Shown one piece after another: positions 51,632-60,382 of a stretch of 64,000 nt of DNA (its first letter is position 1; each line of letters begins with the position of its first letter). The notes under the pieces were generated by a model, which was given only the letters and a program-made list of their open reading frames with translations, was not told where the DNA came from and did no database searches. A program made the translations under genes and the position numbers. Location of the stretch: NCBI RefSeq assembly GCF_010731735.1, contig NZ_AP022588.1, forward strand, positions 4,898,001 through 4,962,000, in the 5' to 3' direction. The stretch is from Mycolicibacterium sediminis. Its GTDB lineage: Bacteria > Actinomycetota > Actinomycetes > Mycobacteriales > Mycobacteriaceae.

Positions 51632-52582
51632 GTGACCGGCCCACGCCTCATCTACACCGGGAACGTCATCGTCGACATCGTGATGTCCGTCGACGCCGTG
51701 CCCGAAGCGGGCGGCGACGTGATTGCCTCGCACTCTCAGATCACCGCGGGCGGTGGGTACAACGTGATGGTGGCGGCCCAGCGTGACGGACTGCACGTCC
51801 TCTACGCGGGCCAGTACGGAACCGGGCCGTTCGGCGACGTCGTTCGAGCCGCGCTGGAGTCGAGCGGCTTCGACCTGGCACAGACCGGAATCGACACCGT
51901 CGACAGCGGCTACTGCGTGGCTCTGGTGGATGCGTCCGCGGAGCGGACGTTCGTGACGTCGGTCGGCGCCGAGAGTCGGCTCGACCGGGCCGACCTGGAT
52001 CGAATCGCGGTGTCCGACGACGACATCGTGTACGTCTCCGGCTACGGTCTTGCCCACCCGAGGAACGCGGTCGCCCTGGTGGGATGGCTCGAGGACCTAC
52101 CGTCGAACGTCGTCGTCATCACCGATCCGTCTCCGCTGATCGCCGATCTCGACGAGACCGTCCTCGCACGGGTGCTAGAACGGACCGACGTGCTGAGCGC
52201 CAACGCCCGAGAAGCCAGGATCGCCACCGGTGCCGATGATCTCGCCGCGGCAGCGATCCACCTCGCGCCCCGAATCAGAAACAACGGGGCCGTCCTCGTC
52301 CGCGACGGCGCCCGAGGATGCTGGCTGACCGCCGCGAGCACCGCGGACGCTCCTGTTCTGATCGACGGCTTCCCCGTCGATGCCGTCGACACGAACGGTG
52401 CGGGCGACGCGCACGGCGGCGTCCTCGCTGCGGCGCTGGCCCGCGGCGTGGCGCTCGCCGATGCCGTCGTGCGCGCCAACGCCGCGGCAGCACTGGCCGT
52501 GACGAAGCGCGGGCCCGCGACGGCACCGACGTCGTCGGAGATCGACGCGTTGCTCGCCGGCCGATCACCGACACACTCCTGA
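51632..52582 (+). CDS. PfkB-family sugar/nucleoside kinase (YegV-like)
   Basis: 316-residue ribokinase-fold kinase. N-terminal GNVIVDIVMSVDAVPEAGGD near 10-29 and TAGGGYNVMVAAQRDG near 40-55 form the sugar-binding site; the C-terminal PfkB signature DTNGAGDAHGGVLAAALARG near 251-270 includes the catalytic Asp and anion hole. ATP + ribosyl compound to the 5'-phosphate is the expected reaction. GTG 51632. Last gene of the operon; its TGA (52580-52582) stands 1 bp from the 3' end of the converging tRNA gene. Confidence 0.87.
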   Translation: MTGPRLIYTGNVIVDIVMSVDAVPEAGGDVIASHSQITAGGGYNVMVAAQRDGLHVLYAGQYGTGPFGDVVRAALESSGFDLAQTGIDTVDSGYCVALVDASAERTFVTSVGAESRLDRADLDRIAVSDDDIVYVSGYGLAHPRNAVALVGWLEDLPSNVVVITDPSPLIADLDETVLARVLERTDVLSANAREARIATGADDLAAAAIHLAPRIRNNGAVLVRDGARGCWLTAASTADAPVLIDGFPVDAVDTNGAGDAHGGVLAAALARGVALADAVVRANAAAALAVTKRGPATAPTSSEIDALLAGRSPTHS

Positions 52583-52583
52583 G

Positions 52584-52657
52584 TGGGGCGGGCGGGGCTC
52601 GAACCCGCGACCAAGGGATTATGAGTCCCCGGCTCTAACCAACTGAGCTACCGCCCC
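52584..52657 (-). tRNA. tRNA-Met (anticodon CAT)
   Basis: 74-nt cloverleaf on the minus strand. Acceptor GGGGCGG pairs with CCGCCCC, D-arm GCTC-AGTTGGTTA-GAGC, anticodon arm GGGGA-CTCATAA-TCCCT, T-arm GCGGG-TTCGAGC-CCCGC, discriminator A. CCA is not encoded. CAT could be elongator Met or a lysidine-modified Ile2; the acceptor lacks the 1-72 mismatch and the anticodon stem lacks the three GC pairs in initiator order, so it is not the initiator. It resembles mycobacterial metV as I recall it. Confidence 0.95.
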
Positions 52658-52709
52658 CAGCGCGCGACGCGCGGCCACAATGTTCGCATACGCCTGCGGG
52701 GGCCGAGGA

Positions 52710-53528
52710 TCAGCCGTAGACCGGTTGCCCGTCGACGCCCAGCAGGTAGCGCTCGGTGCCCTCGGTGACTCGCGGCGCGTCCGCACCCAGTGACACGGCG
52801 ATCTTGTTGGCGGCGTTGCGCATCACGTCGAGGGTCAGCTCGAACGCCTCCGGTTCGGTGAAGTGGGACCTGAGCCCAGCGGCCAGGCTCGCGTCGATGT
52901 CGGCCGGGGTCCAGATCAGGGCGTCGACGTAGCGCAGCGCCGCCCTGTGCCCGTCGTCGAGTTGCGTCGAGGTCTCGTAGCGCTCGATGTCGTCGTACAT
53001 CGACTCGGTGCCTCCGGCGTCCAGGGCGGTGCCCTCCCGCAGCGAGCGGCACAGCCGGCAGTCGTGCTGCACCGCGCCGCGCAGGCGCACCACCTCGGTC
53101 GTCACCGGGTCCAGGGCCCGCATCGCCCCGACCGTCGGCGCGAACTGGTTGAGCACGAGGTCGATCGGATCGGTGTCGTGGTCCCAGCCGTCGGCGTCTG
53201 GGATCGGCGGCAGCCCCAGCACGTCCAGGCCGGCCTGGACGCGCGGCACGAAGTCGGCCACGAACGTCAGCACCGTGATCGCGAACGCGTCCTTGCCCGC
53301 ACTCGCCAGGAACGCCTCGCGCTGGGCCGCGCTGACGGAGGCGACGTCGGTCGCGAACTGCTCGGCGAAGTCGCGCACCGCCGGGTCGTCCGCGGCCGCC
53401 CCCTCGGCGGCCAGCGGTGTCAGCCCGGTCGATGCGGCGCACGTCGCGCGCACCAGCGCGTTGACTTCGCCGAGGCCGTGCGGCGAGAGCGCGGTCAGAC
53501 GGGTCAGCAGCTCGTAGGGCGCGTCCAT
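52710..53528 (-). CDS. Carboxymuconolactone decarboxylase / AhpD-like protein
   Basis: 272-residue helical protein with one clear CMD/AhpD-like segment near 140-220: VVRLRGAVQHDCRLCRSLRE near 142-161 holds CxxC (C152, C155), followed by DGHRAALRYVDALIWTPADI near 191-210. AhpD-type proteins are small thiol peroxidase or disulfide-relay proteins, and the CxxC suggests redox activity, but the long N-terminal half is not recognised. ATG 53528. Downstream of tldE on the same strand, 7 bp from its stop, so it is probably the third gene of the tldD-tldE transcript. Confidence 0.7.
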   Translation of the reverse strand: MDAPYELLTRLTALSPHGLGEVNALVRATCAASTGLTPLAAEGAAADDPAVRDFAEQFATDVASVSAAQREAFLASAGKDAFAITVLTFVADFVPRVQAGLDVLGLPPIPDADGWDHDTDPIDLVLNQFAPTVGAMRALDPVTTEVVRLRGAVQHDCRLCRSLREGTALDAGGTESMYDDIERYETSTQLDDGHRAALRYVDALIWTPADIDASLAAGLRSHFTEPEAFELTLDVMRNAANKIAVSLGADAPRVTEGTERYLLGVDGQPVYG

Positions 53529-53535
53529 GCCGCGA

Positions 53536-54906
53536 TTATCGGGCCTGGCTCACCGACGACATGTGGAAGTCCGGAATCCGGAGCGACGGCATCGCCGCCC
53601 GGGTCGCCCAGTCGCCCCACTCGCGCGGCAGCGTCACCTCGCTGACGCCGGCCTGCGAGGCGCGCCGGAGCAGATCCAGCGGACTCTCGTTGAACCGGAA
53701 GTTGTTGACCTCGCCGGTCACCTCACCGTCCTCGATCAGGTAGACGCCGTCGCGCGTCAGCCCCGTCAGCAGCAGGACGGTCGGGTCGACCTCGCGGATG
53801 TACCAGAGCGTGGTCAGCAGCAGTCCGCGTTCGGTCGCCGCCACCATGTCCGCCAGGCTGGCGTCGCCGCCGGTCATCAGCAGGTTGTCGGCCGCCACGG
53901 TCACCGGCACGTCGAACTCCGCGGCCGCGGCACGCGGATAGGCGAGCGCGTTCACCGCACCGTCGCGGATCCAGTCCACGCGTCCGACGTCCATGCCGTT
54001 GTCGAACACCGACGACCGTTCCGAGGAACTCGTCGCCGTCACGAACGGCGCACACTCCAGCCCGGAGGCGCCGGGATCGGAGTACAGGTTGAGGCCCAGA
54101 TCGGTCAGGCGTTCGCCCACCCGTGTGCCGCCCGGCGCCGACAGGGCCGTGCGGCCCTCCTGCGCTCCGCGCCCGTCCATGCTCCAGGTCAGATAGATCA
54201 TGATGTCGGCCACCGTCGACGGCGGCATCAACGTCTCGTAGCGACCCGCCGGCAGCTCGATCGGACGCCGAGCCCAGTCGAGCCTCGTCGACAGATCCGC
54301 GAGCATCGAATCGGTGGGCACGTCGACGAAGTCGGGGCTGCTGACCCCCGCCCACGCGCTCGCCCCGTCGCGCTTGGCGTTGATCTCCACGGTGCCGGTC
54401 GGCTGGGTGTAGCGCCGCCGAAGGCCGTTCGACGTCGCGACGAACGTGGTGTCCAGTTCGTGCCGGGCGAAGCCGTACAGCGTGTCGGTGCCGGAGAACC
54501 CCCGCGCGAGACTGGTTGCGACGCTTCCGAACACGTCGGCACCCGTGGTCGGTATCGGGCCGTCCCAGTCCGGGGGGACGGTGGTCGCCGCCAGGGGCGG
54601 CGCGGCGTCGCGTGCGGCGGGCGCCGACGCCGCGGCCCGCTGCGAGGCGGCGACGAGAGCGGTGATGGCCGTCGGGTCCACCTCGCTCGACTGGACCGAA
54701 CCGACGAATGCCTCGTCGCCGCTGCGGCGGATCGACACGACCGTGGTGTCCCGGCCGAAGGAGTCGCCGTTGGTGGTCATCGAATTGCCCGCCCACCGCA
54801 GGGCGGTGGTGGACCGTTCGGTGACCAGCACGATGGTCTCGTCCGCCCCGCCCAGCCGCGCGGCCTCCGCCAGGACGAGTTCGACGACCTCGGGTGCGCT
54901 GATCAT
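53536..54906 (-). CDS. tldE: TldE/PmbA-family metalloprotease subunit
   Basis: 456-residue member of the TldD/PmbA (U62) family lacking the HExxxH motif, as TldE subunits do. IVLVTERSTTALRWAGNSMT near 24-43 and GASAWAGVSSPDFVDVPTDS near 178-197 mark the N-terminal domain. YLIEDGEVTGEVNNFRFNES, with near-C-terminal N-N-F-R-F, is the standard family ending. ATG 54906; a TTG at 54927 would add seven residues. TldD-TldE form a heterodimeric protease that trims small peptides such as modified peptide natural products. Corresponds to Rv2314c by order. Confidence 0.85.
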   Translation of the reverse strand: MISAPEVVELVLAEAARLGGADETIVLVTERSTTALRWAGNSMTTNGDSFGRDTTVVSIRRSGDEAFVGSVQSSEVDPTAITALVAASQRAAASAPAARDAAPPLAATTVPPDWDGPIPTTGADVFGSVATSLARGFSGTDTLYGFARHELDTTFVATSNGLRRRYTQPTGTVEINAKRDGASAWAGVSSPDFVDVPTDSMLADLSTRLDWARRPIELPAGRYETLMPPSTVADIMIYLTWSMDGRGAQEGRTALSAPGGTRVGERLTDLGLNLYSDPGASGLECAPFVTATSSSERSSVFDNGMDVGRVDWIRDGAVNALAYPRAAAAEFDVPVTVAADNLLMTGGDASLADMVAATERGLLLTTLWYIREVDPTVLLLTGLTRDGVYLIEDGEVTGEVNNFRFNESPLDLLRRASQAGVSEVTLPREWGDWATRAAMPSLRIPDFHMSSVSQAR

Positions 54907-54934
54907 GCCGACTCGTTCTTCGCGCAAGCGCTCA

Positions 54935-56452
54935 TCATCTGCCCGACTCCTCGCGCGTGTTCAACACGTTGATCCCCCGAAACAGCGCCGACGGGCAGCC
55001 GTGGCTGACCGCGGCGACCTGACCCGGTTGGGCCTTGCCGCAGTTGAAGGCGCCGCCGAGGCGCCACGTCGACGGACCGCCGACCGCCTCCATCGCACCC
55101 CAGAAGTCGGTCGTCACCGCCTGGTAGGCGACGTCGCGGAGCTGGCCGTCGAGCCGGCCGTCGCGGATGCGGAAGAACCGCTGCCCGGTGAACTGGAAGT
55201 TGTAGCGCTGCATGTCGATCGACCACGACTTGTCGCCGACGACGTAGATTCCGTCGGCCACCCGGGCGATCAGATCCGCGGTCGTCACGTCCTCGGCGGC
55301 GGGCTGCAACGAGACGTTGGCCATCCGCTGGATCGGCACGTGGTGCGGCGAATCGGCGTACGAGCAGCCGTTGGACCGGGCCTCGCCGAGCCGCGGCGCG
55401 AACACCCGGTCGAGTTGATACCCGACGAAGACGCCGTCGCGCACCAGGTCCCACTGCTGCGCACGCACGCCCTCGTCGTCGTATCCGATGCTCGCCAAGC
55501 CGTGGTCGACGGTGCGGTCGGCGGTCACGTTCATCACCGACGACCCGTAGCGCATCGTGCCCAGCTTGTCCGGGGTGGCGAACGACGTGCCCGCGTAGGC
55601 CGCCTCGTACCCGATCGCCCGGTCGTATTCGGTGGCGTGGCCGATGGATTCGTGAATGGTGAGCCACAGGTTCGACGGGTCGATCACGAGGTCCGTCGGC
55701 CCGGCGACCACGCTGGGCGCCTTGATCTTCTCGGCGAGCAACGATGGCAGTTCGGCCAGCTCGCCCGTCCAGTCCCACACGTCGTCGCCTGCGACGGCCT
55801 CCCAGCCCCGCGCCGTGGGCGGTGCCAGCGACCGCATTGACTCGAAGCTGCCCGCCGCCGAGTCCACCGACACCGCCTCGACGGTCGGCTGTACCCGGAC
55901 CCGCTGCTGGGTGATCGAGGATCCGAACGTGTCCGCGTAGAAGACCTGCTCCTTGGCGGCGTACAGACTCGCCGACACGTGGTCGACGCCGTCCGCGGCG
56001 AGCAGGCGCCCGGAGTACTCGTCGAGCACCCCGATCTTCTCGGCTGCGGGGACCTCGAACGGGTCGATCCGGTAGTCGGACACCCAGCTCGCGTCGTCGT
56101 AGACGGGTTCCACGGCCAACTCGATGGGCTCGGCGTTCAGCGGCGCGAGCGTCCTGGCGACCTGGACGGCCCGTCGTGCGGTGTCGGAGGCGACGTCGAC
56201 GGCCAGTTCCGCATGGGAGGCGAACCCCCAGGTCCCGTCGACGATGACGCGGACGGCGAGCCCGATCTCGCGAGTCAGGACCGAGGTCTCCAGCTCTCCG
56301 TCGCGGAGCTGCACGATCTCGGTGGTGATGCGGTGGATGCGCAGGTCCGCGTAGCTCGCGCCGGCGGCCAGGGCCGCGGTGAGCGCGGCGTCGGCCAGCT
56401 GCGTACGGGGCAGTGCGAGGAAGTCGGCATCGACACGGCGGTCCGCTGTCAC
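54935..56452 (-). CDS. tldD: TldD-family metalloprotease
   Basis: 505-residue zinc protease. HESIGHATE near 269-277 gives the catalytic HExxxH..E zinc site (WLTIHESIGHATEYDRA). Other family landmarks are DGELETSVLTREIGLAVRVI near 51-70 and LQPAAEDVTTADLIARVADG near 389-408, with the zinc-site Cys region NCGKAQPGQVAAVSHGCPS near 470-488. Forms the catalytic subunit with TldE encoded 28 bp downstream. GTG 56452. Matches Rv2315c by order; its gene is divergent from uspA with only 46 bp between starts. Confidence 0.9.
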   Translation of the reverse strand: MTADRRVDADFLALPRTQLADAALTAALAAGASYADLRIHRITTEIVQLRDGELETSVLTREIGLAVRVIVDGTWGFASHAELAVDVASDTARRAVQVARTLAPLNAEPIELAVEPVYDDASWVSDYRIDPFEVPAAEKIGVLDEYSGRLLAADGVDHVSASLYAAKEQVFYADTFGSSITQQRVRVQPTVEAVSVDSAAGSFESMRSLAPPTARGWEAVAGDDVWDWTGELAELPSLLAEKIKAPSVVAGPTDLVIDPSNLWLTIHESIGHATEYDRAIGYEAAYAGTSFATPDKLGTMRYGSSVMNVTADRTVDHGLASIGYDDEGVRAQQWDLVRDGVFVGYQLDRVFAPRLGEARSNGCSYADSPHHVPIQRMANVSLQPAAEDVTTADLIARVADGIYVVGDKSWSIDMQRYNFQFTGQRFFRIRDGRLDGQLRDVAYQAVTTDFWGAMEAVGGPSTWRLGGAFNCGKAQPGQVAAVSHGCPSALFRGINVLNTREESGR

Positions 56453-56486
56453 GCCTCCACCGTAGTGGCACGCCGGCCGGGGAGGC

Positions 56487-56492
56487 TTTAAT
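56487..56492 (+). promoter_or_regulatory. -10 hexamer for uspA, probably leaderless
   Basis: TTTAAT at 56487-56492 is the only AT-rich hexamer in the short GC-rich gap between tldD and uspA and lies 6 bp before the GTG at 56499. Spacing puts the transcription start at or next to the GTG, so uspA mRNA would be leaderless, a common arrangement in mycobacteria. No good -35 is seen. Confidence 0.4.
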
Positions 56493-56498
56493 GACCCG

Positions 56499-57371
56499 GT
56501 GAGACGCGGGCGGGTGGCGGCGACGGTGCGGGCCTACGCCCTGCTGGCCCCGAGCCTGTTCGGGGTGGTGACGTTCCTGCTCCTGCCGATGCTGGTGGTG
56601 GCGTGGCTGAGCCTGCACCGCTGGGATCTGCTCGGGCCCATCACCTTTGTCGGACTGGGCAATTGGCGATCGGTGCTCACCGACCCGACGTTCGGCGTCT
56701 CACTGCTCGCCACGGCGGCGTTCGTCGCCATGGTGATCCCGGTGCAGACCGCACTCGGATTGTTCGCCGCGTCGATGCTCGCCCGCGGTCTGCCCGGCAC
56801 CGGATTCCTGCGGACGTTGTACGTGCTGCCGTGGATCTGCTCGCCCTTGGCCATCGCGGTGCTGTGGCGATGGATCCTCGCGCCCACCGACGGCGCCGTC
56901 AGCACGGCGCTGGGCACGCGCATCGAGTGGTTGACCGACCCCGTCCTCGCCCTCCCGGTGGTGGCGGCGGTGACGGTGTGGACGAACGTCGGCTACGTCA
57001 CGCTGTTCTTCCTCGCCGGCATCCTCAACATCCCGGGCGACGTCCAGAACGCGGCCCGGGTGGACGGGGCGACGTCGTGGCAGCGGTTCCGGTGGATCAC
57101 GTGGCCCCTGCTTCGCCCGACGCTGTTCTTCGTGCTGGTGACCGGATTGGTCAGCGCCGCACAGGTCTTCGACACGGTGTACGCACTGACCGGCGGTGGG
57201 CCCGGGAATCGTACCGACCTGCTCGCCCACCGCATCTACGCCGAGGCCTTCGAGGCAGCCTCCATCGGACGGGCGTCGGTGATGGCGATGGTGCTGTTCG
57301 GCCTGCTCGTCGGCGTCATCGTCGTCCAACAGCGCTACTTCCGTCGCAGGATCACCCATGACCTCGTCTAG
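56499..57371 (+). CDS. uspA: Sugar ABC transporter permease UspA
   Basis: 290-residue carbohydrate ABC permease (CUT1 family), six helices. LLAPSLFGVVTFLLLPMLVV near 15-34, the family SLHRWDLLGPITFVGLGNW near 38-56 and the EAA loop NAARVDGATSWQRFRWITWP near 184-203. GTG 56499. First of uspABC; M. tuberculosis UspABC (Rv2316-Rv2318) imports amino-sugar-containing compounds, possibly peptidoglycan breakdown products. The cognate ATPase is not encoded here, as in M. tuberculosis. Confidence 0.9.
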   Translation: MRRGRVAATVRAYALLAPSLFGVVTFLLLPMLVVAWLSLHRWDLLGPITFVGLGNWRSVLTDPTFGVSLLATAAFVAMVIPVQTALGLFAASMLARGLPGTGFLRTLYVLPWICSPLAIAVLWRWILAPTDGAVSTALGTRIEWLTDPVLALPVVAAVTVWTNVGYVTLFFLAGILNIPGDVQNAARVDGATSWQRFRWITWPLLRPTLFFVLVTGLVSAAQVFDTVYALTGGGPGNRTDLLAHRIYAEAFEAASIGRASVMAMVLFGLLVGVIVVQQRYFRRRITHDLV

Positions 57372-58197
57372 GGCGCGACTGCGCAGGGTCGCATCCCGCG
57401 CGGCCATCTACCCGGCACTGCTGCTCGGGGCGATCCTCGTGCTCGCACCCTTCGCCCTCGGACTGCTCACCTCGATCACCCCGGCCGAGCAGTTCGCCAC
57501 CGGTTCGCCGCTGAGCCTGCCCAGTCCCCCGACCGTCGCCAACTACGCGGCACTCGGCGACAACGGCTTCGGCCGCGCGATCGTCGTGACGGCACTGACC
57601 ACGGCCGTCATCCTGGTCGGCCAGTTGACGTTCTCGGTACTGGCCGCGTACGCGTTCGCCCGCCTCGAGTTCCCGGGCCGCGACGCGCTGTTCTGGGTGT
57701 ACGTGGCCACGCTGATGGTGCCTGCGACGGTCACCGTGGTGCCGCTCTACCTGATGATGGCCGAGGCCGGTCTGCGGAACACCTTCTGGGCGCTGGTGCT
57801 GCCGTTCATGTTCGGCTCGCCGTACGCGATCTTCCTGCTGCGGGAGTACATGCGCGCCATCCCCGGCGACCTCATCCGGGCCGCCCGGATGGACGGTGCG
57901 AACACCCTGGACGTCCTGGTGCACGTCGTCGTGCCCGCCAGCAAGCCCATCCTGGTCACGCTGGCCCTCATCACCGTGGTGTCCCAGTGGAACAACTTCA
58001 TGTGGCCGCTGGTGATCACCAGCGGCGACACCTGGCGCGTGCTGACGGTGGCGACCGCCGGCCTGCAGTCGCGCTACGACGCGCAGTGGACCCTGGTGAT
58101 GGCGGCGACGACCGTGGCGATCGTCCCGTTGATCGTGTTGTTCGTTGCGCTGGGGCGGCTCGTCACCCGGTCGATCGTCGTCACGGGACTGAAGTGA
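57358..58197 (+). CDS. uspB: Sugar ABC transporter permease UspB
   Basis: 279-residue CUT1 permease partner of UspA. Helices near 17-35 and 77-100; SVLAAYAFARLEFPGRDALF near 92-111 and the EAA loop RAARMDGANTLDVLVHVVVP near 177-196 are typical. ATG 57358 overlaps uspA by 14 bp, so the genes are translationally linked. Overlaps uspC by 4 bp (GTGA). Confidence 0.9.
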   Translation: MTSSRARLRRVASRAAIYPALLLGAILVLAPFALGLLTSITPAEQFATGSPLSLPSPPTVANYAALGDNGFGRAIVVTALTTAVILVGQLTFSVLAAYAFARLEFPGRDALFWVYVATLMVPATVTVVPLYLMMAEAGLRNTFWALVLPFMFGSPYAIFLLREYMRAIPGDLIRAARMDGANTLDVLVHVVVPASKPILVTLALITVVSQWNNFMWPLVITSGDTWRVLTVATAGLQSRYDAQWTLVMAATTVAIVPLIVLFVALGRLVTRSIVVTGLK

Positions 58198-59552
58198 CCG
58201 GTCCCCGAACGCGCCTGCGGCCCAGGACGTCGACCCTGATCGCGGCGGGCATCGCGCTGCTCCTCGCCGCCCTGATGTGCACCTCGCTGCTGCTGGCCGA
58301 CCGCACCGGTTCCGGCGGCCGGACCGTCGTGACCATCCGACTGTGGGACGAGCAGGTGGCGCAGGCCTACCGGGCCTCGTTCACGGAGTTCGAACGCCGG
58401 CATCCCGACGTCGAGGTGCGCACCAACGTGGTCGCCTACTCGTCGTACTTCGACACGCTGCGGACCGACGTCGCCGGTGGCGGCGCCGACGACCTGTTCT
58501 GGTTGTCCAACGCGTACTTCGCCGGCTACGCCGACACCGGCAGGCTGCTCGACGTCACGAAGGTCCTGGGTCCGGACTCCGCGGAGGCCTGGGATCCGTC
58601 GGTGGTCGCACAGTTCACCCGCGGCGGGACGCTCTGGGGCGTACCGCAACTGACCGACGGCGGAATCGCGGTGTACTACAACGCCGATCTGCTCGGCGAG
58701 GCCGGCGTCGACCCGGGCGAACTGGCGGACCTCGAATGGCGGCCCGGCGCAGACGCGGGCGACACCCTGCTTCCCCTGCTGCGGCGGCTCACCGTCGACG
58801 CCGAGGGCGACCGCGCCGGGACTCCCGGATTCGACCCCGATCGCGTGCGCCAGTGGGGCTATGACGCGGCCAACGACCTGCAGGGCATCTACCTGAACTT
58901 CGTCGGCTCCGCGGGCGGCGTCTTCTCCGAGGGCGACCGGTTCGCCTTCGACGATCCCGCCGCAGAGCGGGCGTTCACCTACGTCGTCGACCTGATCAAC
59001 CGCGAGCACGTCTCCCCGCCCGCCTCCGACACCAACGGCAACGGCGACTTCTCGCGCAACCAGTTCCTGGCCGGCCGGATGGCGCTGTTCCAGTCCGGCA
59101 CCTACAACCTGGCCGCCATCGCCGATGGGGCGCGCTTCCGCTGGGGCGTCGCGATGCTGCCGAGCGGTCCGGCCGGACGGGTCAGCGTCACCAACGGCAT
59201 CGCCGTCGCCGCCAATTCCGCGACCCGGCACCCCGAGGCGGTCCGCGAGGTGCTCACGTGGCTGGGCGGTGCCGAGGGCAACGGGTTTCTCGGGGCGGGT
59301 GGTGCGGCGGTTCCGGCGGCGCTCGCCGCGCAGCCGGTGTACTTCCGGTACTGGGCGGATCGTGGCGTCGACACCAGCGCGTTCTTCCGCGTCCTCGACG
59401 GACCGCGGATCGCGGCGCCCGGCGGTGCGGGCTTCGCCGCGGGATTCCAGGCGCTCACGCCGTACTTCGACGAGATGTTCCTGGGCCGACGTCCCGTGGC
59501 CACGACCCTGGCCGAGGCGCAGGCGGCGGCGAACGAGGCGAGTGAGCGCTAG
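58194..59552 (+). CDS. uspC: Sugar-binding protein UspC
   Basis: 452-residue extracytoplasmic sugar-binding protein (SBP_bac_1 type). An N-terminal hydrophobic signal (STLIAAGIALLLAALMCTSL, Cys about 29) is followed by TIRLWDEQVAQAYRASFTEF near 45-64 and NVVAYSSYFDTLRTDVAGGG near 80-99. The Cys context is not a perfect lipobox, so it may be a lipoprotein or an anchored signal. Length agrees with M. tuberculosis UspC (about 440), which binds amino sugars. GTG 58194. Its stop shares CTAG with the converging CbiQ-like gene's stop. Confidence 0.88.
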   Translation: MTGPRTRLRPRTSTLIAAGIALLLAALMCTSLLLADRTGSGGRTVVTIRLWDEQVAQAYRASFTEFERRHPDVEVRTNVVAYSSYFDTLRTDVAGGGADDLFWLSNAYFAGYADTGRLLDVTKVLGPDSAEAWDPSVVAQFTRGGTLWGVPQLTDGGIAVYYNADLLGEAGVDPGELADLEWRPGADAGDTLLPLLRRLTVDAEGDRAGTPGFDPDRVRQWGYDAANDLQGIYLNFVGSAGGVFSEGDRFAFDDPAAERAFTYVVDLINREHVSPPASDTNGNGDFSRNQFLAGRMALFQSGTYNLAAIADGARFRWGVAMLPSGPAGRVSVTNGIAVAANSATRHPEAVREVLTWLGGAEGNGFLGAGGAAVPAALAAQPVYFRYWADRGVDTSAFFRVLDGPRIAAPGGAGFAAGFQALTPYFDEMFLGRRPVATTLAEAQAAANEASER

Positions 59553-60382
59553 GTCTTGCTCGTCGCCAGAGGCGTCAGGACCTCGACGTACACGGACAGC
59601 AGGCAGAGCACGAGGACGACGGCCATCGCGACGGTGTCGCGGAGCTTGGGGCCCGCGGGCAACGCGGAGATCTGACCGGTACCGCCGCGCGCGGTGATCG
59701 CGTCGCCCATCTCGTCGGCGCGGCGCAGCGCGACGGTGATCGCCGCGGCCAGCAGGTCGACGACCTCGGCGCCCCACCGGTGCGCCCGGCCACCCTCGAT
59801 CTGCTCCCGGGGCCGTAGCTTGCGCGCGGCGAACAGGACGCGGAACTCGTCGATCAGCATCGGAAAGGCGCGCAGCGCAAGGGCGATGGCCACTGCCCAG
59901 TCGTCGATCGGGACGCGCAGTGCCTTGAGCGGCCGGCCCAGCTTGGCGACGGCCGGCGCGATCTCGGCCACGTTCGTCGTCCACGACACCAGCGCACCCA
60001 GCCCGAGCAGGACGATCGACAGCACCGTCAGGCGGAGGAAGTTCAGTAATCCGCCCAGGCCCACGGTGACCGAGCCGACCGTCACCTCGGGCGAGCCGCC
60101 CGCGAAGGTCGCGGTCACCCCGCCGAGCACGATGAGGAACCACAGGAAGGTCGGGATCGACGGCAGTGCGCCGCGCGGGATGTGCGCCAGCCAGGCTGTG
60201 CCGAGGACCAGCAGGGCCACCAGACCGATCGGGATCCACCCCGGGTAGAAGGTGAGTAGGACGCCCACGCCCGCCACGACGAGCAGCTTCGTGCCGGCCC
60301 ACATGTCGTGGATCACCGACGTGCCGGGAACCGGTCGCAGCAGCACGACGGGCCGGCGTTGGCGGTTGGTGCGCGGGCTCAC
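59549..60382 (-). CDS. ECF transporter T component (CbiQ/EcfT family)
   Basis: 277-residue membrane protein of energy-coupling-factor importers. Helices near 27-60, 70-90 and 108-127 and a long cytosolic helix region; the coupling motifs with ARG-type signatures are AARKLRPREQ near 188-197 and DEMGDAITARGGTG near 227-240. GTG 60382, overlapping the stop of the upstream S-A-A protein by 4 bp. The next helix ends near the C-terminus (VAMAVVLVLCLLSVYVEVL). Corresponds to Rv2325c by order. The vitamin or metal transported is not known. Confidence 0.85.
   Translation of the reverse strand: MSPRTNRQRRPVVLLRPVPGTSVIHDMWAGTKLLVVAGVGVLLTFYPGWIPIGLVALLVLGTAWLAHIPRGALPSIPTFLWFLIVLGGVTATFAGGSPEVTVGSVTVGLGGLLNFLRLTVLSIVLLGLGALVSWTTNVAEIAPAVAKLGRPLKALRVPIDDWAVAIALALRAFPMLIDEFRVLFAARKLRPREQIEGGRAHRWGAEVVDLLAAAITVALRRADEMGDAITARGGTGQISALPAGPKLRDTVAMAVVLVLCLLSVYVEVLTPLATSKT

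Noticed and set aside
58074..60302. About 740-codon minus-strand frame across uspC and the ECF T gene
   Set aside because: Lies antisense to uspC and out of frame with the T component; composition is Arg/Gly/Val-rich without motifs.
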